From: Valencia hispanica
Lineage: Eukaryota > Chordata > Actinopteri > Cyprinodontiformes > Valenciidae
NCBI GenBank assembly: GCA_963556495.2
Contig: OY747713.1
Location: 50,751,328-50,815,327 of the forward strand
Direction of reading: 5' to 3'
DNA length: 64,000 bases
Shown here: positions 42,763 through 53,914 of the stretch, piece by piece
How the letters are laid out: every line of letters begins with the position of its first letter
How positions within the stretch are numbered: position 1 is the first letter of the stretch
The notes under the pieces: model-generated
Database searches by the model: none
What the model was told of the DNA's origin: nothing
The model's input: the letters and a program-made list of their open reading frames with translations, nothing else
Translations under genes and position numbers: made by a program

Positions 42763-43205
42763 GGCTTTGGGTGGTAACTCCTGATGGCTGCATGCGGTGC
42801 CTTAGGGGGGTTGCACTGGCGGACATGGGTTACTGGCCTGGTGGCCGTGCTGCGCCTGGGTCTGGGGTGGGCCTGGGGATTCGAGGCTCTTGGGCGCCGC
42901 GCCCCCTAGCTGTCATCCTGGCTGGGGGTCAGCCGGCGTGGGGTCTCTGTTGCCTGTGGGGGTCGGGGCCAGCCAGCGGCCGGCTTGTGCTGCCGCCTCT
43001 CTCTTTTTCTCTGGGCCGATTTTCATCGCCGGTCCCTGTATGGCGTCTCGCCTTGTTTGCTGGTTGGGGTGCCTGGCTGCTGGTCGCGTTGGCTGGGTGG
43101 CATTTCTGGGCCGGATCAGTCCTTTTTCGCACTGGACTTGGCTCCTGGGTCTTGGTCTTTGTGCGGGGGGCTGGCTGGTGTCGGGCATTTGGGGGCGAAC
43201 TCAAC
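42763..43205 (+). other. GC-rich non-coding block, left part
   Basis: Base composition changes abruptly from AT-rich L1 coding sequence to G- and T-rich DNA (GGGTCTGGGGTGGGCCTGGGG and the like). Long frames here are composition artefacts. The block resembles 47861-49530 in composition, and the two may have been continuous before L2-B inserted. Confidence 0.5.
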
Positions 43206-43405
43206 CTGCTGAGACTGCTGAAGGAGGAGCAGGTGCTCTCTGTCTCTCTCCAGATCCGTTCACTTATTTTTTTTTATTTTCTTTTCTGTTTGCTTTTCTT
43301 GTTTTCTTTCTTAACCTTTTCTTAGTTACTTTATTTTCCCAGCCCCTGGAGTTACTGTATTGGACCAGATCTCTTCTTGGATTACTTTTCTATGGACTTA
43401 TCAAC

Positions 43406-44716
43406 ATGGCTTTTTGCTCAGCTGAGGATTTTGAAAAACTGCTCCACAGAATTGAGGGCATTGAAACGAAGCTACGTCGTCTGGAAATTAATTTTGATCT
43501 CCACGCTGATTATGGACAAAATGAAACAACTTTACCTTTACCTTTGAATACAAACAGCCCTGTGTTACATACTTCTAACCGTGTCACAGAGACTCCCTAC
43601 AGGCGTCTGAGCGGCAGAACTCCGCACTACAATGAAAACTGGCCAGCTTTAAAACGCATGAAATCAACCCCAGCCTGTTCTCCGAGGAAGAAAAAACAAA
43701 AGAAACTCCGACACAGAGAAACCTCTGAACCCAGAACTGCCGCTTCTGCTAAAAGTAAACAAAAGAGGTTTCAGCCAAAAACAAGAGATATTTCTCCACC
43801 TGGAATCCCGCTGAAAAACAGATTCGCAGCCCTGAGTTCCCAGAAAGATGACGCATCCCCCGGGACCAGTCAAAGCCACCAGGAGAAACCCAGCCACATC
43901 AAACGGACACATAAAATAAGAGCGCCCCCGGCAAAGACTGTTATCATACAAGACGGATCAATTAATGGAATTGAGGCTTTTTGTAGCAAGAATACCAAAG
44001 TTTATAGCTGCTACAAAAATACAGTGAGAGAAATATCAGAAAAAATCCCTAAAATCTTGGACCAACATCCTGCTTTGGAAAAGCTCGTCATTCACGCTGG
44101 ATCAGCAGACATCGTGATGAGACAATCAGAGATTCTGAAGAGAGACTTTTCTGATCTCCTACAGAGACTTGATGGACTTAACGTAAACATCCTCATCAGA
44201 GGACCAGTCCCTGAAGGGAATGATGAAAGATTTAGCAGACTCTGCATGCTCCATAAATGGTTGAAGAAACAATCAGCTGAGAAGTCATTCACATTTATTA
44301 ATAATTTCAAAGTATTTGGAAGTGCTAATCATCTGTTTAAAGCAGGAATGCGCTATTTGAACAGGTCCGGAGTAAGGCTGTTGGCAGCAAACATTTTTTC
44401 TTATCAACATCAGAAAGCAAAACACTTGCTCCCAAAAGCTGACCTTGAGGCACCCATGGATATCAGAGAACAAAAACAGCAAGTCATGATGACACCACAG
44501 GACCGAACAGATAAACAACCATCAGAGATTAAGTCTTCATCTTCCTGTGACTCAGCCACATCAAATGAGTCTCCATTTAGAAACTTTACAGACAGACTGA
44601 ATGAGCAAATCAAATTTGGGACACAATTAACACCTAAACTTAGACTACACCAAACGCCTGGGACTAGTGTCCATAAGCCTGGGAGCTTCCCCCCACTGAT
44701 TATTACAGATATCTGA
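43406..44716 (+). CDS. L2-B ORF1: SGNH-esterase-like protein
   Basis: 436 residues from ATG at 43406 (the frame is open further upstream through GC-rich DNA, which I exclude). The N-terminus is a short coiled coil (LLHRIEGIETKLRRLEINFD), followed by a long basic, Pro/Ser-rich linker (PRKKKQKKLRHRE). The esterase-like domain occupies about residues 175-330: block I is VIIQDGSING, block III HAGSADIVMRQSE and block V FKAGMRYLNRSG. A low-complexity tail follows. Compared with Maui ORF1, the catalytic contexts are changed (GTND/GGND to GSAD; DGxHPT to AGMRYL), so the fold may persist without the triad. It ends upstream of ORF2 in the same frame, separated by two stops. Confidence 0.82.
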   Translation: MAFCSAEDFEKLLHRIEGIETKLRRLEINFDLHADYGQNETTLPLPLNTNSPVLHTSNRVTETPYRRLSGRTPHYNENWPALKRMKSTPACSPRKKKQKKLRHRETSEPRTAASAKSKQKRFQPKTRDISPPGIPLKNRFAALSSQKDDASPGTSQSHQEKPSHIKRTHKIRAPPAKTVIIQDGSINGIEAFCSKNTKVYSCYKNTVREISEKIPKILDQHPALEKLVIHAGSADIVMRQSEILKRDFSDLLQRLDGLNVNILIRGPVPEGNDERFSRLCMLHKWLKKQSAEKSFTFINNFKVFGSANHLFKAGMRYLNRSGVRLLAANIFSYQHQKAKHLLPKADLEAPMDIREQKQQVMMTPQDRTDKQPSEIKSSSSCDSATSNESPFRNFTDRLNEQIKFGTQLTPKLRLHQTPGTSVHKPGSFPPLIITDI

Positions 44717-44791
44717 TATTTGAGGGAACCGGGCAATAAATCCACCCCTACCGTCTCCCAGAATTAACCCGGCACCCCTGAGGCTATATCA

Positions 44792-47658
44792 GTGATTATC
44801 AGCAGCAGGAAACATAAACCGTTAACCACACATATTAAACAAAATCTCAAATTGATAACCTGTCAGAAGGTTCAGCTGCCCGTCATCACAATACTTAAGT
44901 TAGCTTTATTAAACATTAGATCTCTATCCGGAAAGTCTTTTCTTATCAATGACTTCATCACTGAGCATAATTTACACGCCCTTTTTTTATCAGAAACTTG
45001 GCTAGATGAAAATAACGAAACAACTTCATTAATAGAATCCAGTCCTCCAAATTATAATTTCTTAAGCGAGAACAGAAAACACAAACGAGGCGGAGGTGTA
45101 GCCACCATTTTTCACAACTCAATGAACTTTAAAAAGGTAACTCTGGGCACGGTTGAATCTTTTGAATACCTAGCCACCCAGATAAATGAGCCTAACAAAG
45201 CGTTATTTCTAAGTTTATATAAACCACCAAAACTTAACTCTAACTTCTTTAATGATTTCAATGACCTTCTTTCTGTAATATGTATCGACTATGACCAACT
45301 AATCATCGTGGGGGACTTTAACATCCATACCGACAACCCCCAAGATAGACAAGCAAAAACATTAGATGATACTCTCCTCAACTTCGGACTGATCCAGCAT
45401 GTCAAACAACCAACACACAATAAAGGACACACTCTGGACTTAATTATCAGCAAAGGTATAAATATTTCTGACATCTCTGTAATTAATATTGCATTATCTG
45501 ACCATTTCTGTGTTTTCTTTCAAAGTACCATCTCTGCTAAATTATCCAGCCACAGTAAGACCACTATAAAAAAGCGTTTTCTAGGGGACAGTTCAGTAGA
45601 AACCTTTAAACGTATTTATTCTTCCACCACATCCCCCTCATCTACCAACTCAAACTCAGTAAATAAGTTGGTAGATAATTTCCTTGCGAAAATCTCAGAC
45701 ATCATGGATTCCATTGCTCCAACTAAAGTGAAAGTAGTCTCAGGTAGAAAGAAGTCTCCGTGGACAAGTAATCCACTGGTATGAAGTGAAAAAAGAGTGT
45801 CGACGAGCCGAGAGAAAATGGCGGAAAACTCGACTCCAGGTTCACTGTGAGATCTACAAAGAGAGACTGAATAGATATCAGCAAACTATAAAAGATGCTA
45901 GGGAATCGTTCTTTTCTGAAATCATCAACAGAAACATTAATAACGCACGGACTCTATTTGCAACAGTGGAAAGACTAACTAATCCTTTAGTGACAGTAGC
46001 CCCAGAACTAAACTCTACCAGGGCCTGCAATGAATTTGCCAGCTTTTTCACTGAAAAGATTCTAACAATTAGACGGTCAATCTGTACCTCAATATCGAAC
46101 CCACAACCAGTGCCATCCCCAATCAACAACAATGTAGAGAAAATGTCTGAATTCCACGAATTAAACCAGAACAGCCTTGAAAACATCATTATCCAATTAA
46201 GCTCCTCCTCCTGCTGTCTTGATATCCTACCCACAGCTTTTCTAAAGAAAGTTCTTCCTGTTATTGGTTCTGATCTTGTTCAAATAGTGAACTCATCACT
46301 GCTATCAGGTGTCTTCCCTCAGGCTTTAAAAACAGCAGTTATTAAACCACTGCTAAAGAAGAAAAATCTGGACAACACGTTAATGCAGAACTACAGGCCA
46401 ATCTCTAATCTCCCATTCATCAGTAAGATTATTGAAAAAGCTGTGTTTCAGCAGTTAAATGGCTTCATAACAACGACAAACCGTTTTGATGCTTTTCAGT
46501 CTGGTTTCCGCGCTCACCACAGCACCGAGACTGTCCTCGTCAAAGTATTTAATGACATCCGTATAAATACAGACTGTGGAAGAACCACAGTGCTGGTTCT
46601 GTTGGACCTCAGTGCAGCATTTGACACTGTTGATCATGATATTTTATTGGAACGACTGGAGAGCTGGGTCGGACTCTCTGCTACAGTACTTGGCTGGTTC
46701 GAGTCTTACCTAAAGAACAGGGACTTCTATGTTTCAATAGGAAACTTTTCATCAAAACGAACAGAAATCACATGTGGGGTGCCCCAGGGCTCCATCCTGG
46801 GGCCCCTCTTATTTAATATCTACATGCTCCCACTAGGCAAGATTATAGCGACCAATAACATTAGCTACCATAACTACGCGGATGACACTCAGCTCTACAT
46901 TACAATGTCACCAGGTGACTCTGAACCCATTCAAACCCTAAATCAATGCATTGACCAAATAAATGGATGGATGTGCCATAACTTTCTCCAGCTGAATAGA
47001 AACAAAACTGAAGTGATTATTTTTGGACCCAAGGAGGAACGATCAAGAGTCAGCACACAGCTTCAATTAATACAGCTAGAAACTACTGATCAGGTTCGTA
47101 ACCTAGGTGTAGTAATGGACTCAGACCTGAACCTCCAGGGTCACATAAAGGCAATAACAAGGTCAGCGTTCTATCACCTGAAGAACATCTCTAGGATTAA
47201 AGGACGGATTTTGCAACACGACCTAGAAAAACTCATCCATGCGTTTATCTTTAGTCGGATTGATTACTGCAACAGCATCTTGACAGGTCTGCCTAAAAAG
47301 TCAATCAGACAGCTGCAGCTGATCCAGAACCCCAGTTCTAAAGTCCTTACACTGGCTCCCTGTAGCTCAGAGAATAGACTTTAAAATACTTTTACTAGTT
47401 TATAAATCATTACATGGCTTAGCACCAAAATATGTTGAAGACCTGTTGTCATGGTACCAACCACCAAGACCACTCAGGTCCTCCAACTCTAGCCTACTAA
47501 ACATCCCTAGACTCAGAACTAAACATGGAGAAGCAGCTTTCAGTTTCTATGCTCCCCTTATCTGGAACGGACTTCCTGACGAGTGTAGAGCTGCTGAAAC
47601 TCTGAACTGCTTTAAATCGAGACTAAAAACCCATCTGTTTAGAATTGCCTTTGAGTAA
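44792..47658 (+). pseudogene. L2-B ORF2: endonuclease and reverse transcriptase, two lesions
   Basis: Endonuclease (about 44890-45520) has [50 protein letters not shown] and LSDHF, all key residues kept. The frame shifts near 45783. RT has [73 protein letters not shown] and LNRNKTEV. At about 47335 roughly 45 bp are deleted, just before [13 protein letters not shown]. The last piece (to 47658) has RTKHGEAAFSFYAPLIWNGL. No ATG lies before the endonuclease, so ORF2 may be made by reinitiation or readthrough from ORF1. Confidence 0.9.
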
Positions 47659-47860
47659 ATGCTTGATGTTATATGTATGAAATGTGTTCATGCTCTCTTG
47701 CTTTTTTTATTTTTCTCTTGCTTTATTGTGTATCATGTGTAATGTGTGTTTCTTTTATATGTTTCTTTTAAATCACCAAATCATGTAAAGCACCTTGAAT
47801 TGCCCTGCTGTTGAAAGTGTGCTATACAAATAAAATTGCATTGCATTGCATTGCATTAGT

Positions 47861-49530
47861 GTCTTTTGTGTTTTGAGAGTAGAGCGAATGTCAGGGTGGG
47901 TTTAGTTCCCCTTCTGGGATGGGGCTGGGGGGACTGCCTCGGGGTCCGTGGGGCTTTGTGGTGCTGTGGCCGTGGGCCCCGGGTCAAAAGTGCCATGGCC
48001 TCCCTCCTCTGGTGGATCCCAGTGAACAGCGGTGTCTATTGGGGTCAGTGGGGGAGCTGGCTCCCTGGGAAGACATTTTGTCTCCCAGTCCTTCCCTCCC
48101 CATCCCTGGACACCTCTGTCCACCCGCTCCATCACTTTACCACTCATATAGGGTCTTGGGGCATGGGCACATCACTGGGGTGCGAGGAGGGGCTTCCCTC
48201 CTCGTTATCCCGTGGCGTCCTGGGTCCCAATTTTAATATACAACTTAGACACTCCTGCTCATAACATTCTCACGCGACACATATGTAGAGACTTTGGGGT
48301 GGGCAAACTTTTCCGCATCCAGAGGGGGAGCGGTTCAATCAGCTTCACCTCTGGTGCCGGTGCCCACTGTTAAACCACATATAGACACTGAGGGCTCGGG
48401 GTGGGGGTTGGGGGATGTGTGGCTGCCTTCCCCACATCCCACCCCTCTGTTTTAAATGCACATTATAACAACACACATCAACACCATACTCGAGCGGGAG
48501 GATGGAGGCTAGGGGTCTTTTCACACCTCTGTTCGCTACGGGCCATCAGGGGTTGGGGTCTGGAGGAGGAACAGGTGGTCTGGTCGGGGTCCTAGGCTGT
48601 CGGGCTGCTTCGCCATTGTGGGGCCCTTGGCAGTCTGCTCGTCTCCGTCCTAGAAGGTAGGGGGTCCATCTCCCGGGTCCGGAGGCTGGTGGCTCTACTG
48701 TGACATCGGTACCTGGACCTGGGAGCATAAAGTGTGTATGGGGTGTGTGAGTGAGGGTACAGCGTAAATTTTTTGGGTGTCTTGGTGAGTCAGTGAGAAT
48801 GTATGTATGTTTAAGAGGGAGGGAACGTATGACTGTGTCTGTATGTCTTTGTCTACCTGTCAGGTTGGATCTTGGTCTGCCCCCTCGCCTGGCGCACCTC
48901 AGCCTTACACTTAATGGGGGGCCTATTTCCCCTCCGTCACTCCCCGCCGGTGACAGGGGCACCTTCCTGCCGGTGCATCGGTGGTCAATCCGGTTCGGAC
49001 CTGGTGCGTGCCTGGCCGGGCCTGGGGGCGCCGGTGTGTTGATCGGCTGATGCGCTGGGCCGATATCTTCCTTTGGTTGGTTGGGGCACCTCTTTTAGGG
49101 GTGCCAGGTTTGGGATTGTTGGGTGGTGCCTGCTCGGTGGCTCGGCGGGATGCGGATCCGGCGTCTCTGCTCGTTCGATCATCTGTTCTGTGCGCACCGT
49201 GCATGGTCGGTTCATTGGCGGGTTGGACCGGCCCTGGCCCTCGTTGGATGCCTGGTCTCGGCGCTCTGCGTTGCGCGGGAACAGGACCCGGGAGCTGTTA
49301 CAACTTGGTGTCCAGATGCTGGCTGAGCCCGGCCTGGAGATGCTGTCCATCCCCTGCGGTTATCGGTGGGGCACCCCGACGTAGGGGCGCTGGGATGTTG
49401 GCGGTGGGGATTGGCCTAGGGTGGTGCCGGCCCGCCCTGGCGCAGCCGGTTGCCGTGGGCTCGTCTCTGCTGCCCCCCGGGCCCCTGGACAGATGTGGGG
49501 TCTCTGGTGTTTAAGGATATATTCTTGGGC
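47861..49530 (+). other. GC-rich non-coding block, right part
   Basis: G-rich, with C-rich patches, many long but unsupported frames in all phases and no recognisable domain. Sequence such as CCACATATAGACACTGAGGG and CACACATCAACACC is interspersed. It may be the 3'UTR of L1-C or an independent repeat. Composition returns to T-rich at about 49530. Confidence 0.45.
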
Positions 49531-50078
49531 TGAGGTTATCATTACTAGAGCTTGATTAATCTGTACCATGAGTTTTTCTGTGACATTGTTGTTGTATTTT
49601 TATATCTATTATTGTGTGATGTGGTTGTGTAATTCTTAGTTCACAATGTTTGGTTTGTTTTGTCGATGTTCCTTTTTCGTGTTTTGTTTTGTTTTTCCCC
49701 CTCTCTCTGCCGTCCTGTGGGTATGGAGGCAGACTTCAATGTCTTCCTGTGTTTTCTTTGTTCCCCTTCCTCTCTTGTATTTTCACCCTCTCTCTTGACT
49801 TTTTGTTTCCTACCTCTCTTCTTCATCTTCCTTCTTTCTTCTCCTTAATTTTCCGTCTCCGTGTCCATAACATCAGGAAATTAAAACCCCAACAATTCAT
49901 AATAAAGATTTTTCGCACATATATCAAGTGGAGGACTATAGCAAAAGCTGTACTGCTCCGCTTGTGAAAGTAAATCTGTTGGGCTTCTACTTGGTACTCA
50001 GACACCAATTCTGAGCTCCACCATGCCAAACAGGACACGTTTAAAAAAAAAAAAAGAGAAAAAATAAAGGGAATAAAA
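49531..50078 (+). other. T-rich presumed 3'UTR and A-rich tail of L1-C
   Basis: TTTGTTTTGTTT-rich sequence with pyrimidine tracts, an AATAAAG at about 49899, and an A-rich run at 50041-50078 (13 A, then AGAGAAAAAATAAAGGG). LINE coding sequence of another family starts right after it. I infer a LINE 3' end. Confidence 0.45.
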
Positions 50079-51717
50079 TTGATAGCATCATATTTATCAA
50101 ACAGACCCCAGTCTGTCAGAGTAGATGATCACCATTCGCATCCTCTCACTCTGTCCACGGGCGTCACGCAGGGTTCAGTTTTGGGGCCTTTGCTTTTTTC
50201 TCTGTACATAAACAACCTCCCTTTGGTTTGTTCTGATGTTTTCATTCAGATGTATGCAGATGACACAGTCATCTACACGCATGGTAAAAACACCATTGAA
50301 GTGGCTGATGAACATACACATTATATGGGTCATAGTGTAGAATGTTTAGATCAGTCAAGTTTAAAACTCTTTGTAAACAAAACAGTTGCAATGTTCTTCT
50401 CCAAATCAAGTAGCACAAATAAACAGGCAGATGTTTTTGTGGCAGGAAAAAAAAGACAAGTTGTGCCCGAATTCAAATATCTTGGGGTTTTAATTGATGC
50501 AAAAGTGACATTTAAATCGCAAATAAACAGTCTGTAACCGTGTCAAATTTAAGATTCATACAGTCCCATTTGTCACTGCAAGCAGGCAGCAAAAACTTTC
50601 ATGCATGTTATGGTCTTGTCACACATTTCATACTGTCTTACAACCTGGTCACAGTCGAACAAAACAAATCTAAAACTACTGAAGTAAAATAAAAACTATA
50701 AACAGACAATCAAATTTCTGGATAGAAAAACATTGAAGTATCACCATTGTCCCATTTTACAAAAAATATAAACTGTTAAGCTGGGACAATGTCATTAAAT
50801 ATTCAAACTTCTGTCTCATTTATAAAATCATTAACGGTCTGTCATCCCCTCCAATCAGCTAGCTTGTGAAAATAAGATCTAGTTCAGAAAGATTAAAGAC
50901 CCACTCCAATGGAAATCGTGTTTTTCATGTTGCTAACATGTTCTTGTGACATTTTTCTGATGCCAGAGGACATATCTTAAGAAAATTAGGCTCAACATTG
51001 CATCTCTGAGTATTTCTGCTTTCAAATAGCTGTGAATCAGTAGGAGACGCTAAAAGGCCGTCTAAAACAGACTGTGTTGGTGATGTAGCAACCGCACTGG
51101 GCGGGCTACAAGCTCCTGCTCCTCCTCCTGCTACTTCTCCTGCTCCACTCTGCCCCGCCCGCTCAGGTTCTGAGGAGTAGAGAAGATGTTGGCAGATTAA
51201 CACCTATGTGCTGTAGCGGGTTGCAATGCTGGAGACGACTAGATGTATGAACATCTTCCTGTTCATCGTCCAAGCTGGCATCTGGCTAAAAACTGTACAG
51301 CTGGATAGCTCTAATATTGCTCACCATTTTTGTTGCACCGGTAATGCTAGCTTGAGGGTGTGAGGAGCTGTAAACTAGCAGGAGCGCTAACGTAAACGGA
51401 GAGCTCTCAGCAACGAGGAGGGGAGGGGTCCGCAGGAGCGGTCCTCCGTTTTGTGATTTTGGCTAAAAACGGCATAATCATAATTTAAAGACCACTGGGA
51501 ACACTTTAACATAGCTCAAAAAGTTGATCGGAGTGGGTCTTTAACACGAGGGTCAGCTCGAAGAGACTGTATTATTCCTCTGCGGAGAGGTGCCTCTAGT
51601 CAGAACTCTTTCTCAGTTACAGCTGCAGGAGAGTGGAACTCTTTCCCCCACAGCATCAGAGAAATTACCACCAACAGTTTATTTAAAAAGCATTTGAAGA
51701 ATTTGTTTAGATCATAA
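50079..51717 (+). pseudogene. LINE reverse transcriptase, C-terminal two thirds
   Basis: The first piece (50079-50537) keeps motif B (GVTQGSVLGPL) and motif C (YADD), then FFSKSSS and EFKYLGVLIDAKVTF. Further pieces in shifted frames read LSHISYCLTTWSQS, KFLDRKT and YKIINGLSSPP up to 50892. After the MITE the frame resumes as TRGSARRDCIIPLRRG, then SVTAAGEWNSFP and a stop. At least two shifts and two stops besides the MITE. Confidence 0.78.
50893..51544. mobile_element. TTAA-flanked MITE (piggyBac-like), 644 bp
   Basis: The element is 50897-51540, flanked by TTAA on both sides (50893-50896, 51541-51544). Terminal inverted repeats: AGACCCACTCC on the left and its exact complement GGAGTGGGTCT on the right, extending to 14 bp with one mismatch. 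Removing the element and one TTAA joins GAAAGATTA to ACACGAGGG and keeps the LINE reading frame, which confirms the target duplication. There is no transposase. TTAA targets are typical of piggyBac and also of Kolobok elements; the TIR alone does not decide. Confidence 0.9.
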
Positions 51718-52164
51718 CAAATTTGTCAACATTTCTAATCAATGTATTTGTATCTACAGATCTATAGAGCCACTTGTGTGTCTTTCTATACATGTTTTAT
51801 TTTATGTGATGGGAGAAGGTGTTTGTATTTGATGACTGTAAGGCTTAGTGTATTTGTGCATTATTTATATATATTGTAACTGATCCTCTTATATTGCATT
51901 TTTTTATTGTGTTATTTATTTATATTTTCAATGTTGTTTTTTAGGTAGACATTAACACCTGTTGGGGGTCTGCAGATAAAAAATGGCCACTAGGCTAATT
52001 CTGGCACATTTGCAATTTTGCTGTTAATTGTTTTAAATGTAAGAGTTTTTTAATTGTCTGACTGTTTGATCAGGATTTCTATGCAGGGAGGGCGTCCTCA
52101 GGGACACTGTCCCTGTCGTTGAGACATGGAGTGAGGGTGGTGCCGCAGCCCAATACCTCCGCAG

Positions 52165-52356
52165 AGGCAAGGCAAGGCAAGGCAAGGCAATTTTATTTGT
52201 ATAGCACACTTTCAACAGCAGGGTAATTCAAGGTGCTTTACATGATTTGGTGATTTAAGAAAAACACATAAAAGAAACACACATTACACATGATACACAA
52301 GAAAGCAAGAGAAAAATAAAAAAAAGCAAAAGAGCATGAACACATTTCATACTTAC
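52165..52356 (-). repeat. Orphan L2-B-type 3' tail
   Basis: Minus-strand copy of the L2-B 3' end (compare 47670-47860): ATTTTATTTGTATAGCACAC, TTTCAACAGCAGGG, TTCAAGGTGCTTTACATGAT. The tail pentamer is GGCAA on the plus strand (52166-52190), whereas L2-B has GCATT. It is a 5'-truncated insertion or a SINE with an L2-type tail. No coding sequence. Confidence 0.85.
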
Positions 52357-52376
52357 AGAGCAGGTGTTGTTGGCAG

Positions 52377-52637
52377 TTGGCAGTTGGAGATAAAGTGGGA
52401 CATATTGCATATGGCTCCCGTGTGAATAAGGGAGATGTGGTATTTGTTAAGAAACCAGAGTTTGTTATTCAACACATTGAAAGTGGGATTACAATAAATA
52501 TTAATATTTTTAAAGTTTATTCAAATTTTCCCGTTAGCTGTTCCATCTACCCGGATTCTCTTCCTGTGTCAGAGGGGGGACAAGGACTTATAGACATCAT
52601 TGCCAAGACTGCTGCATTCAGTTTGCAAACTGTTTAG
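52377..52637 (+). other. Unrecognised small open frame
   Basis: 86 codons with VGDKVGHIAYGSRVNKGDVV near the start and GGQGLIDIIAKTAAFSL at the end. I do not recognise a family. It lies between two LINE fragments and may belong to the ORF1 or UTR of one of them. Weak evidence for coding. Confidence 0.2.
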
Positions 52638-52654
52638 AAGCTCCTTTATGGATG

Positions 52655-53090
52655 TGGTCAATGTTGGCTGCTGTCTGCTGCTCGGCTGCTTCTCCAGAAA
52701 GTCGGATGTCTTGGATTGGATAAGCATATTTTAGCACATAGACAATATACATTTGTGCAATATGCAGTACAAAGTGCAGATAAAAAGTGCAAATAAAAAG
52801 TGCCAGTTGGATTCATAAAGTGCAAAATAACAAGGTGCAACAGTTTTCATTATTATTTTGTAGCTATACATAATTAACACATAGAAACAATGGTTTTAAC
52901 ACTAATAGTGCGAGCAGGACTGTTGATCTAAAAGCCAGTCTTTAACTGCCCGTGAAAATCTGTGAAAATCTGCATTGTTCTTTAGATTGTCTGGGAGCCC
53001 ATTCCATTCTTTAATGGCTTTGTAGGAAAAGGCTGATTGGGAGAAAGCAGACTTTCTCTTAACTTCAGACTTTTCATTATCCAATTAAAT
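52655..53090 (-). pseudogene. LINE RT C-terminal end and 3'UTR
   Basis: The minus-strand frame 53084-52902 reads KRKSAFSQSAFSYKAIKEWNG and LPDNLKNN, then FSRAVKDWLL, the typical end of CR1/I-group ORF2 proteins and similar in style to the element at 50079. The 3'UTR to the left has AAAAAGTGCAAATAAAAAGTG repeats. Only this terminal piece is present. Confidence 0.7.
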
Positions 53091-53914
53091 GTTCAAGTTC
53101 TATAGTCAAAAACCAATAAAAAACCCAGAACTAAAAGAGCTAATAAAGAAAAGGACCCAGTCGTCAGTGGCCCCCAGCTCTTACCTCTGTTTTCTACGGG
53201 GCTCGTAAGCATTGCATAACTTAATAGACGCATTTTACCGCAAGTTCAGTTCAGCACATCCCTTCCAACGGGAGCGTTGTAGACGCGTATCACTTGCAAA
53301 TGCATTCCATGTAGCTGGTCCCGGGAAAGCAAGAAATCACAGGAGGATTGCAATTGCATAACTTTAAGGATAATATGCAGGAAAAAATTTATTTTATGTT
53401 AAGTATCATAAACTTATCATCTACTCCTAAAACTGCTGATATTTCTGTCCATACCTTCTCATTTTTGATCACTTGTACATATTTGTTTATTTTCCACTTA
53501 AGGGATTAAATTCTCATCGTCCATGATGAAAGCCAACAAATTAGACCCATAGACCGACTGATTTCAACCCTGGTGTCACAGGTAATGACAATTTGTTTTG
53601 TATTTTTCATTATCAAGCAACCACAAATCTGGACGTGTCTTTTATTTTGAAATCTTCCATTTGCTTTCAACTGCTCCAATGTCTAATTTCCTGTTTGGTC
53701 CGATCTAAACTGCTGAGAGTGACACATTTTAGAAGCGTAGCACTAAAAAAATAGACCTGCCACTTACGTTTTGGAGACTGCCGTGACACATTGCTTCTGG
53801 AACGCGTCTGATTCACTTGGCTTCGCGCCCATTGAAAATGAATCAATTGACTATACAGCAGCTATCAGCTGCGTATTACACTTTGTAGATGTTAAGTGCC
53901 ACTTACACGTCTCT
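53091..53914. other. Stretch with no recognised gene
   Basis: No domain or terminal repeat identified. GACGCGT occurs at about 53282 and CGCGTC at about 53803, which could be decayed inverted ends of an element, but I cannot support it. Confidence 0.45.

Larger units (their letters stand above)
43206..47860 (+). mobile_element. L2-type LINE (L2-B), nearly intact
   Basis: The 5'UTR starts somewhere near 43206. ORF1 is 43406-44716, ORF2 about 44792-47658, with a 3'UTR of about 200 bp ending in ATACAAATAAAATT and GCATT repeats (47835-47860). Only two ORF2 lesions were found (a frameshift near 45783 and a short deletion near 47335). It is the least damaged autonomous element in the window. It differs from Maui in both ORFs and has a different tail pentamer. 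Confidence 0.85.
36735..50078 (+). mobile_element. L1/Tx1-type LINE (L1-C), split by a solo LTR and by L2-B
   Basis: Plus strand. The 5' part begins near 36735 and the ORF1 frame opens at about 36801. Endonuclease starts at 38086 and RT spans 39031-42762, with a 1390-bp LTR inside. A GC-rich block, an inserted L2 element and more GC-rich sequence follow. An A-rich tail at 50041-50078, just before an unrelated LINE frame, is the likely 3' end. That the GC-rich parts belong to L1-C is inference from position only; the coding part ends at 42762. Confidence 0.65.
50079..52160 (+). mobile_element. CR1/I-group LINE fragment carrying a TTAA-flanked MITE
   Basis: The RT begins within the palm (ASYLSNRPQSV), passes through GVTQGSVLGPLLFSLYINNL and QMYADDTVIY, and ends at TAA near 51715. 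The 3'UTR has CTGGCACATTTGC (51998) and a GACACTGTCCCTGTCG region. It is 5'-truncated at 50079. A 644-bp MITE interrupts the coding region. Confidence 0.78.

Noticed and set aside
42890..43405. Upstream extension of the L2-B ORF1 frame (172 extra codons)
   Set aside because: It runs through GC-rich DNA where all frames are long. The residues are Gly/Ala/Trp-rich without any domain, and a good ATG followed by a coiled coil exists at 43406.
48546..49514. Several overlapping open frames of 90-180 codons on both strands
   Set aside because: They overlap each other in a GC-rich block, have low-complexity Pro/Arg/Gly content and show no motif. They are composition artefacts.
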